Shown in pieces: positions 6,644 through 13,603 of a DNA stretch of 13,603 bases. The notes beneath the pieces were generated by a model. That model made no database searches, had not been told where the DNA came from, and saw nothing but the letters and a program-made list of their open reading frames with translations. Each line of letters begins with the position of its first letter. Position 1 is the stretch's first letter. The stretch lies in the NCBI GenBank assembly GCA_945876925.1, contig CAMCQD010000009.1, positions 1-13,603 of the forward strand, given 5' to 3'. The stretch comes from an uncultured Dermatophilus sp. (GTDB lineage: Bacteria; Actinomycetota; Actinomycetes; Actinomycetales; Dermatophilaceae). A program made the translations under genes and the position numbers.

Positions 6644-9600
6644 CGGGTCACCTGCCGCTCGCTGCCGGCGGATCCGCCGCCGGGTCCGGTGATGGCGGGC
6701 ACGAACCGGGCGGCCGGCTGTGCCGGGATGCCCGCCCAGCCGGTGCGCTCGGGCACGTGCTCGCCCTTCATGACGAGAGTGAGCGGCGCGAGGCTGGCCT
6801 CGCTGCCCACGTGAGTGTCGTAGAGGACGACCGAACGGGTGCCGACGCTGACCTTGTCGGCCACGTCGACGATGTTCATCTTCATGACGCGGTCCTCGAA
6901 CAGGTGCGTCTGCAGCGACACATTGGTGCCCACCAGGGTGTCGTCGCCGATCCGGACGAGGTCGAATTCGGTGACGTAGGTGGTGTCGATCAGGGTGCGC
7001 CGGCCGACCTTGACGCCGAACAGCCGCAGCGCCGGGCCGAGCATCGGAGTGCCGGTGAGGATCTGCAGGAGCGCGGGCACCGCGGCCGCCTCGTACACGC
7101 CGGTGACGAACTCCGAGCGGCGCACGAAGAAGTTCCACAGGGGCTCGACCCTCGGCTTGTACTTGCCGACCACGACCCACTTGAGCAGGGCGACGGCGAT
7201 CACCACGCACATGCTCATGGCCAGCGCGATGGCCGGCAGCGCCAGCGTGATCTGCCACAACGGGGCTCCCGTGCGGACGAACAGGCTGGTCAGGTGCAGC
7301 GTGGCGAACATCGACAGGGCCAGCACGGAGGAGGGCACCACGATGCGCAGGAACTCGATGACGTAGCGGCCGGCGACCTGGTGCCATCCGGGCCGGAAGG
7401 TCTCCTCCTCGCTGAACTCGTCGTAGACCTCACGGCGGGGCAGGTAGATCGACGGGCTGCCGAGCCATGACGTGCCCTCGGGCACGCCGTCGACCGGCGG
7501 GGTCGAGCCCACCCCGAGCAGCGAGTCCGACCCCAGGTGGGTGCCGGCGGGCACGTAGGAGGCGTTGCCGATGAACGCCCGCTTGGCCACCGTCGTCGGG
7601 CGGAAGGCGACGTGCCCGTTCGCGTAGGTCGCGCTGCCCACGCTGGCCATGTCGGCGACGAAGGACTCATCGCCGATGACGAGCAGGTCGGGGTCGATGT
7701 TGGCGATGGTGGACACCTCGGCCCGCACGCCGATCCGGGCGCCGAGCTCACGCAGCCAGAAGGGCGTGTACACCGTGGAGTACAGCGTGTTGGTGAGCAG
7801 CAGGCTGCTCTCCAGCAGCTTGTCCGCGAACCACTTCTCGACCCCGAGCCGGGAGCGCAGGTGGTGGATGCCGGGCGGGGCGTGCGGCAGCCCGAACCGG
7901 CGCAGCGCGAGGATGAGCAGGCACACCGTGAGGACGAACACCGGTCCGGTGAACGCGGTGACCGCCAGGGCGACGGCCTCGTTGTAGTACAGGATCGTCC
8001 ACCACACGATGACGAGGATGGGCAGCATCGCGAGCATGGGCAGCAGTTCCAGGGCGATCATGCCCAGGAGGAAGCGCGGCTTGAGACCGGCCTCCCACGT
8101 GCGCGGGGCGCTGCCGCAGCTGGTCATCATCTCGAACACGGGCTCGCCGATGGAGGGCAGCTTGCGGGCCGGGGATCCCTGCCAGGTCTCCCCCGCCGGG
8201 AGGCGCTGGCCGGAGCGCAGCGCCGACTGCTCGCGCAGCAGGGAATTCCGCCCCATCGAGCACGGGCCCGACAGCACGCAGTTGGCCGCGATCGTGGAGT
8301 CGCTGCCGAGCTGGACCCGGCCGATGTGCAGCCGCCCGTCGCTGAAGAAGTGCCCCTGGATGATAGTGGCGTAGCCGATCGTGACGTTGCTGCCCATGGT
8401 GAGCATGTTCGGCAGCATGATCGCGGAGGTGCCGATCTGGCATGCGCTGCCGATCCGGGCCCCGCACCAGCGCAGGTACGCCGGGGCGAAGGCCGAACCG
8501 GCGAGGTTGTTCATCGGGGACAGCTGCATGGCCTTGCCGACCAGCCAGACCCGCAGGTGGGCCAGGCCGTACATGGGGTAGTCGCCCTCGCGGATGCTGC
8601 TGGCGAATACCCGGGCGATGCCCAGCGGGATGAGCCAGCGCCCGGTGAGGTAGCCGACCGGGAACGCCAGCATGATGTCGCGCAGCATGGTGAAGGTCGG
8701 CTCGCCCTCGTGCCACCAGTACACCAGCGCGATCGGCAGCAGCGCGATGAAGATGTTGACGAAGATCGCGAGCAGCTGGGTGAACCCGAACAGCGCCACC
8801 CGCAGCGAGGACGCCTGCGGGATATCGACTTCCTCGGGCACCGCGCCGGCCTCGTCCTGGCCGTCGTTGAGCAGCGCCTTGGCGGTCAGGTGGTCGGACA
8901 GGCCGCGCACCGTGGGGTTGCCGTACAGCTCCAGCACGGACATGCCGCCGGCCCGGGAATCGGACCGCAGCCGCGAAGTGACCGTGGCCGCGACCAGCGA
9001 GTGGCCGCCCAGGTCGTCGAAGAAGTCCGCGGTGACCGACAGGGCCTCCGCGGGAACCCCGAACGCCCCGGCCCAGACCGAGCGCACCCACTCCTCCATC
9101 GGGGTGGCCGCGGGCACGACCTCGCCCGAGCCGCCGATGATGCGCGGGCTGGACGGGTCGGGCAGGTTCTTACGGGCGACCTTGCCGCTGGGCAGCATGG
9201 GCAGCTCGGAGATGGTCTCCATGTAGGCGGGCACCATGTACGGGGGAAGGGTCTCCCGCATGGCCTCGTGCACCCGGTTGAGCAGCTCGGTCACCTGCGC
9301 GGCGGGCCGGTCCGGGTCGGTGATGACGAGGTAGGCGGCCAGCTCGTCGCCGGCGGTGCCGCCCTTGAGGTGCTTGACCGCGGCGGTGGGGACCTCGGGG
9401 TCGCGCATCATGACCGACTCGATCTCGCCCAGGTCGACCCGGTGCCCGCGGATCTTCACCTCGTCGTCGGCCCGGCCGAGGTAGACGATCTCGCCGTCCT
9501 CCTGGAAGCGGGCCAGGTCGCCGGTGCGGTAGATACGGCCCAGGGAGGGGTCGACCGGGTGCTCGATGAACTTGTCCGCGGTGAGGTCGGGACGGTTGAG

Positions 9601-10734
9601 GTACCCGCGGGCCACGCCGATCCCGCCGATGGCGAGCTCGCCGTCCGCGCCGGGCGGGACCGGGCGGCGGTTCTCGTCCAGGATCATCGCGGTGTACGTG
9701 GGCACCGGGATGCCGATGGTGACCGGGCGGCCGGGCAGCAGCACGCCCCACGTGCACGTGACGGTGGTCTCGGTGGGGCCGTACGTGTTGAGCATGCGCC
9801 GGCCTGGTGACCAGCGCTCGACCAGCTCGGCCGGGCAGGCCTCACCGCCGACCATGAGCGCCCGGATGGAGTCGATGGTGCCCTCGATGGTGGACAGCAC
9901 CGTGGGCACGCAGTACAGCACGGTGATCCGGCGCTCGCGGAGGAACTCGGCCAGGCCCTCCCCGACCCGGCGGCCGTCGTTGGGGCCGGCTACCAGGGTG
10001 GCGCCGACCGCCCACGTGGGCCACACCTCCTCGATGGCGAAATCGAATGAGATGGTCATGCCCTGATACACCCGGTCCGATGGCCGCACCCCGTAGACCT
10101 CGGTGATGACCTGGAGGAAGTTGCAGATGCTCGACTGAGCGATGTCCACGCCCTTGGGCCGGCCGCTGGAGCCGGAGGTGTAGATGACGTAAGCCCCCGG
10201 GTCACCGGACAGGTCGAGGACGGGACGCGTGGCGGGCATCGACTCGACCCGGGCGAGCTCCTCGTCGAGCACGACCCGCGGCACGCTCAGCGGCTCGACC
10301 ACGCCGGCTTTATCGGAGGTGATGATGAGCAGGTCGAGATCGGCGTCGGTGGCGACGTACTCCACCCGGTCGGCGGGCGAGGACGGGTCGATCGGCACGA
10401 AGGCGGCACCGCATTTCATGGCGCCGAGCAGGGCGACGTACATGAGCCGGGAGCGCGGCAGGAACAGCCCGATCCGGGCCCCCGGCCCGGCCCCGCGGAC
10501 GCGCAGGTAGTGCGCCAGCTGGTTGGCGGCCGCGTCAAGCTCGGCGTAGGTGGCCTGGCCGCCCTCCCACTCCAGCGCGATGGCGTCAGGCGTCGCATCG
10601 GCGGAGGCCTCGAAATAGTGGTGCATGCGCAGCTGCAGGGCAGGCTTGATGCCGTCGATCTGATGCTGCTGCGTGGGTGATACCGCTTGCCGCGCCGGTG
10701 ATATCGCGCGGCTGTTCGTCACCTCTGCCGTCAT
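6640..10734 (-). CDS. pls: Pls/PosA-family nonribosomal peptide synthetase (poly-amino acid synthetase type)
   Basis: With the ATG at 10734 the protein has 1364 residues. The adenylation domain (about 39-524) shows YTSGSSGRPKG (185-195), FDFAIEEVW (230-238), NTYGPTETT (316-324), YRTGDLAR and PSGKVARK (Lys518). The carrier domain has LGGHSL with Ser579 for phosphopantetheine. Then come three repeats of two membrane helices plus a hexapeptide-repeat, left-handed beta-helix-like domain: helices near 645-675/686-710, 887-917/920-944 and 1132-1153/1160-1189, with soluble parts near 754-854, 994-1094 and 1240-1325. There is no classical HHxxxDG condensation motif and no thioesterase. This is the layout of epsilon-poly-L-lysine synthetase, which polymerises one amino acid through side-chain amide bonds at the membrane. 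Pocket residues read D231 F232 E235 Y274 M294 G296 T317 V325 T326 K518; the Glu suggests a basic substrate. An in-frame ATG at 10782 would add 16 residues, but GGAAGCGAG upstream favours 10734. Confidence 0.93.
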   Translation of the reverse strand: MTAEVTNSRAISPARQAVSPTQQHQIDGIKPALQLRMHHYFEASADATPDAIALEWEGGQATYAELDAAANQLAHYLRVRGAGPGARIGLFLPRSRLMYVALLGAMKCGAAFVPIDPSSPADRVEYVATDADLDLLIITSDKAGVVEPLSVPRVVLDEELARVESMPATRPVLDLSGDPGAYVIYTSGSSGRPKGVDIAQSSICNFLQVITEVYGVRPSDRVYQGMTISFDFAIEEVWPTWAVGATLVAGPNDGRRVGEGLAEFLRERRITVLYCVPTVLSTIEGTIDSIRALMVGGEACPAELVERWSPGRRMLNTYGPTETTVTCTWGVLLPGRPVTIGIPVPTYTAMILDENRRPVPPGADGELAIGGIGVARGYLNRPDLTADKFIEHPVDPSLGRIYRTGDLARFQEDGEIVYLGRADDEVKIRGHRVDLGEIESVMMRDPEVPTAAVKHLKGGTAGDELAAYLVITDPDRPAAQVTELLNRVHEAMRETLPPYMVPAYMETISELPMLPSGKVARKNLPDPSSPRIIGGSGEVVPAATPMEEWVRSVWAGAFGVPAEALSVTADFFDDLGGHSLVAATVTSRLRSDSRAGGMSVLELYGNPTVRGLSDHLTAKALLNDGQDEAGAVPEEVDIPQASSLRVALFGFTQLLAIFVNIFIALLPIALVYWWHEGEPTFTMLRDIMLAFPVGYLTGRWLIPLGIARVFASSIREGDYPMYGLAHLRVWLVGKAMQLSPMNNLAGSAFAPAYLRWCGARIGSACQIGTSAIMLPNMLTMGSNVTIGYATIIQGHFFSDGRLHIGRVQLGSDSTIAANCVLSGPCSMGRNSLLREQSALRSGQRLPAGETWQGSPARKLPSIGEPVFEMMTSCGSAPRTWEAGLKPRFLLGMIALELLPMLAMLPILVIVWWTILYYNEAVALAVTAFTGPVFVLTVCLLILALRRFGLPHAPPGIHHLRSRLGVEKWFADKLLESSLLLTNTLYSTVYTPFWLRELGARIGVRAEVSTIANIDPDLLVIGDESFVADMASVGSATYANGHVAFRPTTVAKRAFIGNASYVPAGTHLGSDSLLGVGSTPPVDGVPEGTSWLGSPSIYLPRREVYDEFSEEETFRPGWHQVAGRYVIEFLRIVVPSSVLALSMFATLHLTSLFVRTGAPLWQITLALPAIALAMSMCVVIAVALLKWVVVGKYKPRVEPLWNFFVRRSEFVTGVYEAAAVPALLQILTGTPMLGPALRLFGVKVGRRTLIDTTYVTEFDLVRIGDDTLVGTNVSLQTHLFEDRVMKMNIVDVADKVSVGTRSVVLYDTHVGSEASLAPLTLVMKGEHVPERTGWAGIPAQPAARFVPAITGPGGGSAGSERQVTR

Positions 10735-10869
10735 GGATTCTCGCTTCCGCCCCGTGAGAAGAAAACAATGGAGCGCGAGCATCGGACGCCAAGCCCCAAG
10801 GTGCCCCCAGGTTCCGCTGCTGCCCCCCGGCCACAGGACAGGCGTCCTGGACCGTCTAGCAGCTTAACG

Positions 10870-10879
10870 GACGATCGTC
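10870..10879 (-). promoter_or_regulatory. 10-bp perfect palindrome in the synthetase leader
   Basis: GACGATCGTC is fully self-complementary and lies about 136 bases before the synthetase ATG. It is flanked by CTTA and TAAG (10863-10866 and 10880-10883), though these are not symmetric about the same centre. It could be a site for a dimeric regulator. Ten-base palindromes also arise by chance, so confidence is low. Confidence 0.25.
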
Positions 10880-10882
10880 TAA

Positions 10883-10905
10883 GGGGATACTCGCCTACGG
10901 GGATA
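10883..10905. repeat. Direct repeat GGGGATA, 16 bases start to start
   Basis: GGGGATA occurs at 10883-10889 and again at 10899-10905, in the untranslated region upstream of the synthetase gene and directly beside the 10-bp palindrome. The repeat interval is about one and a half helical turns. A paired regulator site is possible but not shown. Confidence 0.3.
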
Positions 10906-10933
10906 GCCCTGGGAGGCGGCGATCACAGACTGC

Positions 10934-10992
10934 AGATCAACGTAAATACATCACCTCTGACCAGTAATTTTCGGTAGGATCGCCGGAAAGTT
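10934..10992 (-). promoter_or_regulatory. A/T-rich block likely to contain the synthetase operon promoter
   Basis: This stretch is more than half A/T, in marked contrast to its surroundings. It is the only such block between the hydrolase stop (11066) and the synthetase start. On the minus strand TACGTT (rc of 10941-10946) fits TAnnnT, but the -35 candidate is poor. A start here would give a leader of about 200 bases carrying the palindrome and direct repeats. The rest of 10735-11065 shows only a weak 6-bp hairpin (CAGGAC/GTCCTG, 10834-10849) and a GC-rich 5-bp stem just after the hydrolase stop (11049-11063), perhaps a weak terminator. Confidence 0.3.
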
Positions 10993-11065
10993 CCCAGAAG
11001 TTTCAGTTTTCGCGCGAGCGCAGATGTGGACCAGGAACCGGCCCGGCAGGCCGCGCGGCGGCCAC

Positions 11066-12139
11066 TTAGCGGGCTTTCTTGATGGCAGCCTTCCGGGTGG
11101 TTTTCACCGCCACCTTCTTCACAGGCTTTTTCAAGGCCCGGCCGGCCGTTTTCTTCGCTGCGGGAGCCTTCTTCGCCACGGTCCCGGATACGGGTGCGTT
11201 CACACGCGGCACGGAAGCGCGGTCGAGCTGCTCGGCCAGGGTCGCGCCGAAGCGGGTACCCATCGCGTTGTGATCCAGCCCGGCAGGCTCGCTGCGGGTG
11301 GCCCGGAACGAGCGGGCGGCATAGAACGCCATCCCCCGGCGGGCATCCGCCAGCGCGTTGTAACCGTCCAGGGTGTTGCGCCCGTCATCCAGCGCCCCGG
11401 TGTGCCAGTGCAGCGAGAACCCCGACACCGCCGCCGGGGCGAATGACCCGCCGGTCGCCGGGGCGCCGCCGCCACCGGTGATGAGCGCGCCGCCGCTGGT
11501 GAAGGAGGCCGAGTGGGCCGGCAGCAGGAACTGGGTGATGAGCTGGGCGCCGCCGGAGTATCCCACGAGCCAGGTGGTGGTCACGCGCAGCTCGCGGCGG
11601 ACCGCCTGCACCAGCGCCTCGACGTAGCTGGCGTTGCTCGGGCCCTGGTGCCAGAAGGTGCGGTTGGACGAGTCAGGAGTACGCACCGACAAGGTGGCGT
11701 AACCGCGCTCTGCGGCCTGGGCGACCACGCCCTGGCTGCCGCCGAGCGCCCAGGTGCTGGTGGGATTATCGTGCCCGTACATGCCATCCCCGTCGAGGTA
11801 GACGACCAGGCCCTTGACGGGCCCGCGCACGGCGGAAGTGAACAGGTGGTACGTGGAGCGGGTGCCGTCCGGGTCGGTGAACGTGGCCGACTTCCGGTCA
11901 CGGGGCACGGCGGCGGGGGCCGCGGCAGCCGGTTTCGTGGCGGACGCGGCGGGCGTGGCGGCGGCCGTCTTGGTAGCGGGCGCGGCAGAAGCGGTAGCCG
12001 TGGCGGAAACAGTGGCGGTGGGCGCCTGCTCGGCGATTCCCGCCGCCATATCCACCGCGACCAGGGCTCCGCCCAGCATCATGGCGCTGAGCGCGGCGAC
12101 CGGGACAGCGGGGCGCGACCAGAGAGTCCAGAAAGGCAT
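11066..12139 (-). CDS. Exported alpha/beta hydrolase with lysine-rich H1-like C-terminal tail
   Basis: The 357-residue product has an N-terminal hydrophobic segment (about 10-35: signal peptide or anchor) with little positive charge before it. A 40-residue Ala/Thr/Pro linker (38-80) follows, then a compact alpha/beta hydrolase domain (85-310). Strand LVVYLDGDG (111-119) leads to a nucleophile elbow GYSGGA with Ser195. Asp251 or Asp252 and His290 (in LDHNAMG) are candidates for the rest of the triad, which matches esterase/Dienelactone-hydrolase-like folds. Residues 319-357 form a tail with 12 Lys, 3 Arg and no acidic residue, built from AAKK/LKKPVKK-like units as in histone H1 and mycobacterial HupB tails. 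The ATG has a good ribosome binding site AGGAG (12147-12151), seven bases upstream. It sits upstream of the synthetase operon on the same strand, with a 330-base gap. The substrate is unknown; the tail may bind anionic wall polymers, DNA or membrane. Confidence 0.85.
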   Translation of the reverse strand: MPFWTLWSRPAVPVAALSAMMLGGALVAVDMAAGIAEQAPTATVSATATASAAPATKTAAATPAASATKPAAAAPAAVPRDRKSATFTDPDGTRSTYHLFTSAVRGPVKGLVVYLDGDGMYGHDNPTSTWALGGSQGVVAQAAERGYATLSVRTPDSSNRTFWHQGPSNASYVEALVQAVRRELRVTTTWLVGYSGGAQLITQFLLPAHSASFTSGGALITGGGGAPATGGSFAPAAVSGFSLHWHTGALDDGRNTLDGYNALADARRGMAFYAARSFRATRSEPAGLDHNAMGTRFGATLAEQLDRASVPRVNAPVSGTVAKKAPAAKKTAGRALKKPVKKVAVKTTRKAAIKKAR

Positions 12140-12146
12140 GCCAGGG

Positions 12147-12151
12147 CTCCT
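12147..12151 (-). promoter_or_regulatory. Ribosome binding site AGGAG of the hydrolase gene
   Basis: AGGAG on the minus strand with a 7-base spacer to the ATG at 12139. It fixes the start of the hydrolase and contrasts with the SD-less starts of the M1 peptidase and PEPCK-like genes. Confidence 0.7.
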
Positions 12152-12236
12152 GAGTTAACGAGGCTGGGCGCGGCCGGGATCGGGCGGCACCGCCTGCAAG
12201 GATCGGCCGTCCGTCCTGAACTGCTGAGCACAGACC

Positions 12237-12250
12237 GTGATCAGGATCAC
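12237..12250. promoter_or_regulatory. Dyad GTGATC-AG-GATCAC between divergent hydrolase and kinase genes
   Basis: Six-base arms separated by two bases form a perfect dyad, about 100 bases upstream of the hydrolase start and 280 upstream of the kinase start. The form resembles operators of GntR- or Crp-type dimeric regulators in general size, but no specific consensus is matched. It is a candidate operator only. Confidence 0.35.
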
Positions 12251-12254
12251 CGCA

Positions 12255-12316
12255 CTAACGATTCCCCTGCCAGCACAACAACGCTCGCGTCTCACATACT
12301 AGGATTATTCCGGTCA
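12255..12316. promoter_or_regulatory. A/T-richer block, likely promoter zone of the divergent pair
   Basis: The 387-base gap between the hydrolase and the kinase (12140-12526) contains no credible gene. This block is clearly less GC-rich than its flanks. On the minus strand it contains TAGTAT (12301-12296), which fits TAnnnT, with no strong -35 box. The plus-strand promoter of the kinase could lie here or nearer the gene, where a GC-rich imperfect hairpin is seen (GGGAGC/GCTCCC core, 12415-12442). Confidence 0.25.
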
Positions 12317-12514
12317 GGTGACTCGGACACCTCATTCACCCTACTCGCCAGCCCCGGACGATGCGACCCGACCCGGGCACGACCACCAGCTCATGCTGGC
12401 CGGCGGGGAACCCCGGGAGCCGCCCCCGGTCCGGGCGCTCCCCCGGCGCGGGCCACGGCCCGGTGCTTGGATAGGGATGAGGCTGCGCGATGAGCCGATC
12501 GACGACGATCACAC

Positions 12515-12519
12515 GGAGG
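12515..12519 (+). promoter_or_regulatory. Ribosome binding site GGAGG of the dihydroxyacetone kinase gene
   Basis: GGAGG stands seven bases before the ATG at 12527. It supports that start even though it gives the kinase about 23 extra polar residues ahead of the usual KKLI N-terminus. Confidence 0.8.
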
Positions 12520-12526
12520 TGTCCTC

Positions 12527-13603
12527 ATGCCCGCCACCGACGAGACCGCCCCCCGGCCGCAGGCCACCGGCCCCGGCACGGAACAGGCAGCCGCTAAGAA
12601 ACTCATCGACGCCCCGGGCCACGTCGTGGAGGACCTCATCACCGGCCTGGTGAGCAGCAGCTGCGCCCTGGCCCGGGTGGAAGGGCATCCGGTCATCGTG
12701 CGCTCGCGCCCTGGCAGCAGGCGGGTCCGGCTGATCAGCGGCGGCGGCTCCGGGCACGAGCCCGCCCACGCCGGCTACGTAGGCGAGGGCATGCTCGACG
12801 CGGCCGTGCTCGGCCCGGTGTTCACCTCACCTCCGGCCGACGCGGTGCAGGCCGCCATCAGCGCGGTGCATCCCGGCGGCGAGGGCGAGACCCTGCTCAT
12901 CGTCAAGAACTACACCGGGGACCGGCTCAACTTCGGCCTGGCCGCGCAGCTCGCCCAGGCCCAGGGCCACCGCACCGACCTGGTCATCGTGGCCGATGAC
13001 GTCGGCCTGGGCGACTCCTCCCGGGCCGGGCGGCGCGGGATCGGCGGGACCGTGCTGGTGCACAAGCTAGCCGGGGCCCTCGCCGACAGCGGGGCCGGGC
13101 TAGCCGCGATCAAGGCCGCGGTGGAGCGCTTCCTCACCGGGCTGGGCACCATGGGCGTCGCTCTGGGACCATGCCACTCTCCCGGTGCCACCGGGCCCAA
13201 CTTCGTCCTGGGCCCCGGCGAGATCGAGTGGGGGCTGGGCATTCACGGGGAAGCCGGCCACGAGCGCGGCACCATCGTGACCGCCTCCCAGGTCGCCGCC
13301 CGGCTAGTCGCCGCCGTGCGCGCCGACCGCGGCATCGGCGCCGGCGACCAGGTAGCCGTGCTGGTCAACGGCCTGGGCTCGACCCCGCCGATGGAGCTGG
13401 AGATCGTCACCGGGGCCGTGCTGCGCCAGCTCGCCGCAGCCGGGATCACGGCCCGCCGGTGCTGGACCGGCACGTTCCTCACCTCGCTGGACATGCCGGG
13501 GGTGAGCGTGTCCCTGGCCCGGGTGGACGAGGAGCAGCTGGCCCTGCTGGACGCCCCCGCCGCCACCACCGCCTGGGTACCCGGGCGGTCCGTCCCGGCC
13601 ACG
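12527..13603 (+). CDS. dhaK: Dihydroxyacetone kinase, DhaK domain (open at the window edge)
   Basis: At least 359 residues are encoded with no stop before the edge. After a polar N-terminal extension (1-23) the DhaK/Dak1 domain begins at KKLIDAPGHVVEDLITGL. Hallmarks are SGGGSGHEP (71-79, with His77), KNYTGDRLNFG (127-137, with Asp132), VADDVGLG, RRGIGGTVLVHK and GLGIHGEAG, where His240 is the residue that binds dihydroxyacetone covalently in this family. The enzyme phosphorylates dihydroxyacetone to DHAP in the cytoplasm. The domain is essentially complete at the edge, near the place where separate DhaK proteins end. The continued open frame suggests either a few more residues or a fused DhaK-DhaL (ATP-dependent) enzyme as in many actinobacteria; this cannot be decided here. 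It diverges from the hydrolase gene, and no functional link with the synthetase locus is evident. Confidence 0.93.
   Translation, partial: MPATDETAPRPQATGPGTEQAAAKKLIDAPGHVVEDLITGLVSSSCALARVEGHPVIVRSRPGSRRVRLISGGGSGHEPAHAGYVGEGMLDAAVLGPVFTSPPADAVQAAISAVHPGGEGETLLIVKNYTGDRLNFGLAAQLAQAQGHRTDLVIVADDVGLGDSSRAGRRGIGGTVLVHKLAGALADSGAGLAAIKAAVERFLTGLGTMGVALGPCHSPGATGPNFVLGPGEIEWGLGIHGEAGHERGTIVTASQVAARLVAAVRADRGIGAGDQVAVLVNGLGSTPPMELEIVTGAVLRQLAAAGITARRCWTGTFLTSLDMPGVSVSLARVDEEQLALLDAPAATTAWVPGRSVPAT

Noticed and set aside
5312..7387. 691-residue reading of the membrane protein with an extra 248-residue N-terminus
   Set aside because: The extra part lies inside the synthetase coding region in another frame and is Arg/His/Pro-rich. 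The ATGA overlap and AGGTGA at 6643 give the natural start.
7850..7890. HHLRSRLG in the synthetase as a possible condensation-domain HHxxxDG motif
   Set aside because: The Asp-Gly is missing and the segment lies between membrane helices; no other condensation motif is present.
7537..9810. 757-codon open frame on the plus strand
   Set aside because: It lies wholly antisense to the synthetase, is rich in Arg/Gly/His/Asp with no recognisable motif, and is explained by the lack of stops in very GC-rich DNA.
12450..12461. GGGCC-AC-GGCCC as a hairpin
   Set aside because: A two-base loop cannot close a stable hairpin; it is probably chance in GC-rich DNA.
12318..12653. 111-codon plus-strand frame starting with GTG ahead of the kinase
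   Set aside because: It has no ribosome binding site, runs into the kinase gene in another frame, and shows only Pro/Arg-rich shadow composition.

Overview
The DNA is very GC-rich, with G or C at nearly every third codon position. Several genes overlap at start and stop, two starts look leaderless, and the protein families are typical of actinomycetes, so the window most likely comes from an actinobacterial (Actinomycetota) chromosome. No rRNA, tRNA, transposase, integrase or CRISPR array was seen. Eight protein-coding genes are supported; the first and last run off the window edges.

Layout. (1) 1-1433, minus: N-terminal part of a large protein that looks like diphosphate-type phosphoenolpyruvate carboxykinase. 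(2) 1705-2817, plus: an unclassified lipoprotein with a long Ala/Ser/Thr-rich insert, diverging from gene 1 and ending at a strong 20-bp hairpin (2850-2898). (3) 2950-4377, minus: a lipoprotein zinc peptidase of the M1 type, convergent with gene 2. (4) 4549-10734, minus: three overlapping genes, read in the order Pls/PosA-type nonribosomal peptide synthetase (6640-10734), multi-pass membrane protein with DUF1624/DUF418 character (5312-6643), and biotin-protein-ligase N-terminal-like amidotransferase-fold protein (4549-5319). A 15-bp hairpin terminator follows at 4514-4547. (5) 11066-12139, minus: an exported alpha/beta hydrolase with a histone-H1-like lysine-rich tail. (6) 12527-13603, plus: dihydroxyacetone kinase, open at the window edge.

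The centre of interest is the 4549-10734 operon. Its synthetase has the architecture of epsilon-poly-L-lysine synthetase: adenylation domain, carrier domain, then three repeats of two membrane helices plus a left-handed beta-helix-like domain, with no thioesterase. Its binding-pocket residues read D-F-E-Y-M-G-T-V-T-K; the Glu in the third position suggests a basic amino acid. The window therefore probably encodes a small locus for a cationic, isopeptide-linked poly-amino acid. The nearby M1 lipoprotein peptidase is a reasonable candidate for trimming the product or protecting the producer, because known producers carry zinc aminopeptidases that degrade epsilon-polylysine. The roles of the membrane protein, the amidotransferase-like protein and the Lys-tailed hydrolase are inferred from position only. 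The phosphoenolpyruvate carboxykinase and dihydroxyacetone kinase are central-metabolism genes at the flanks.
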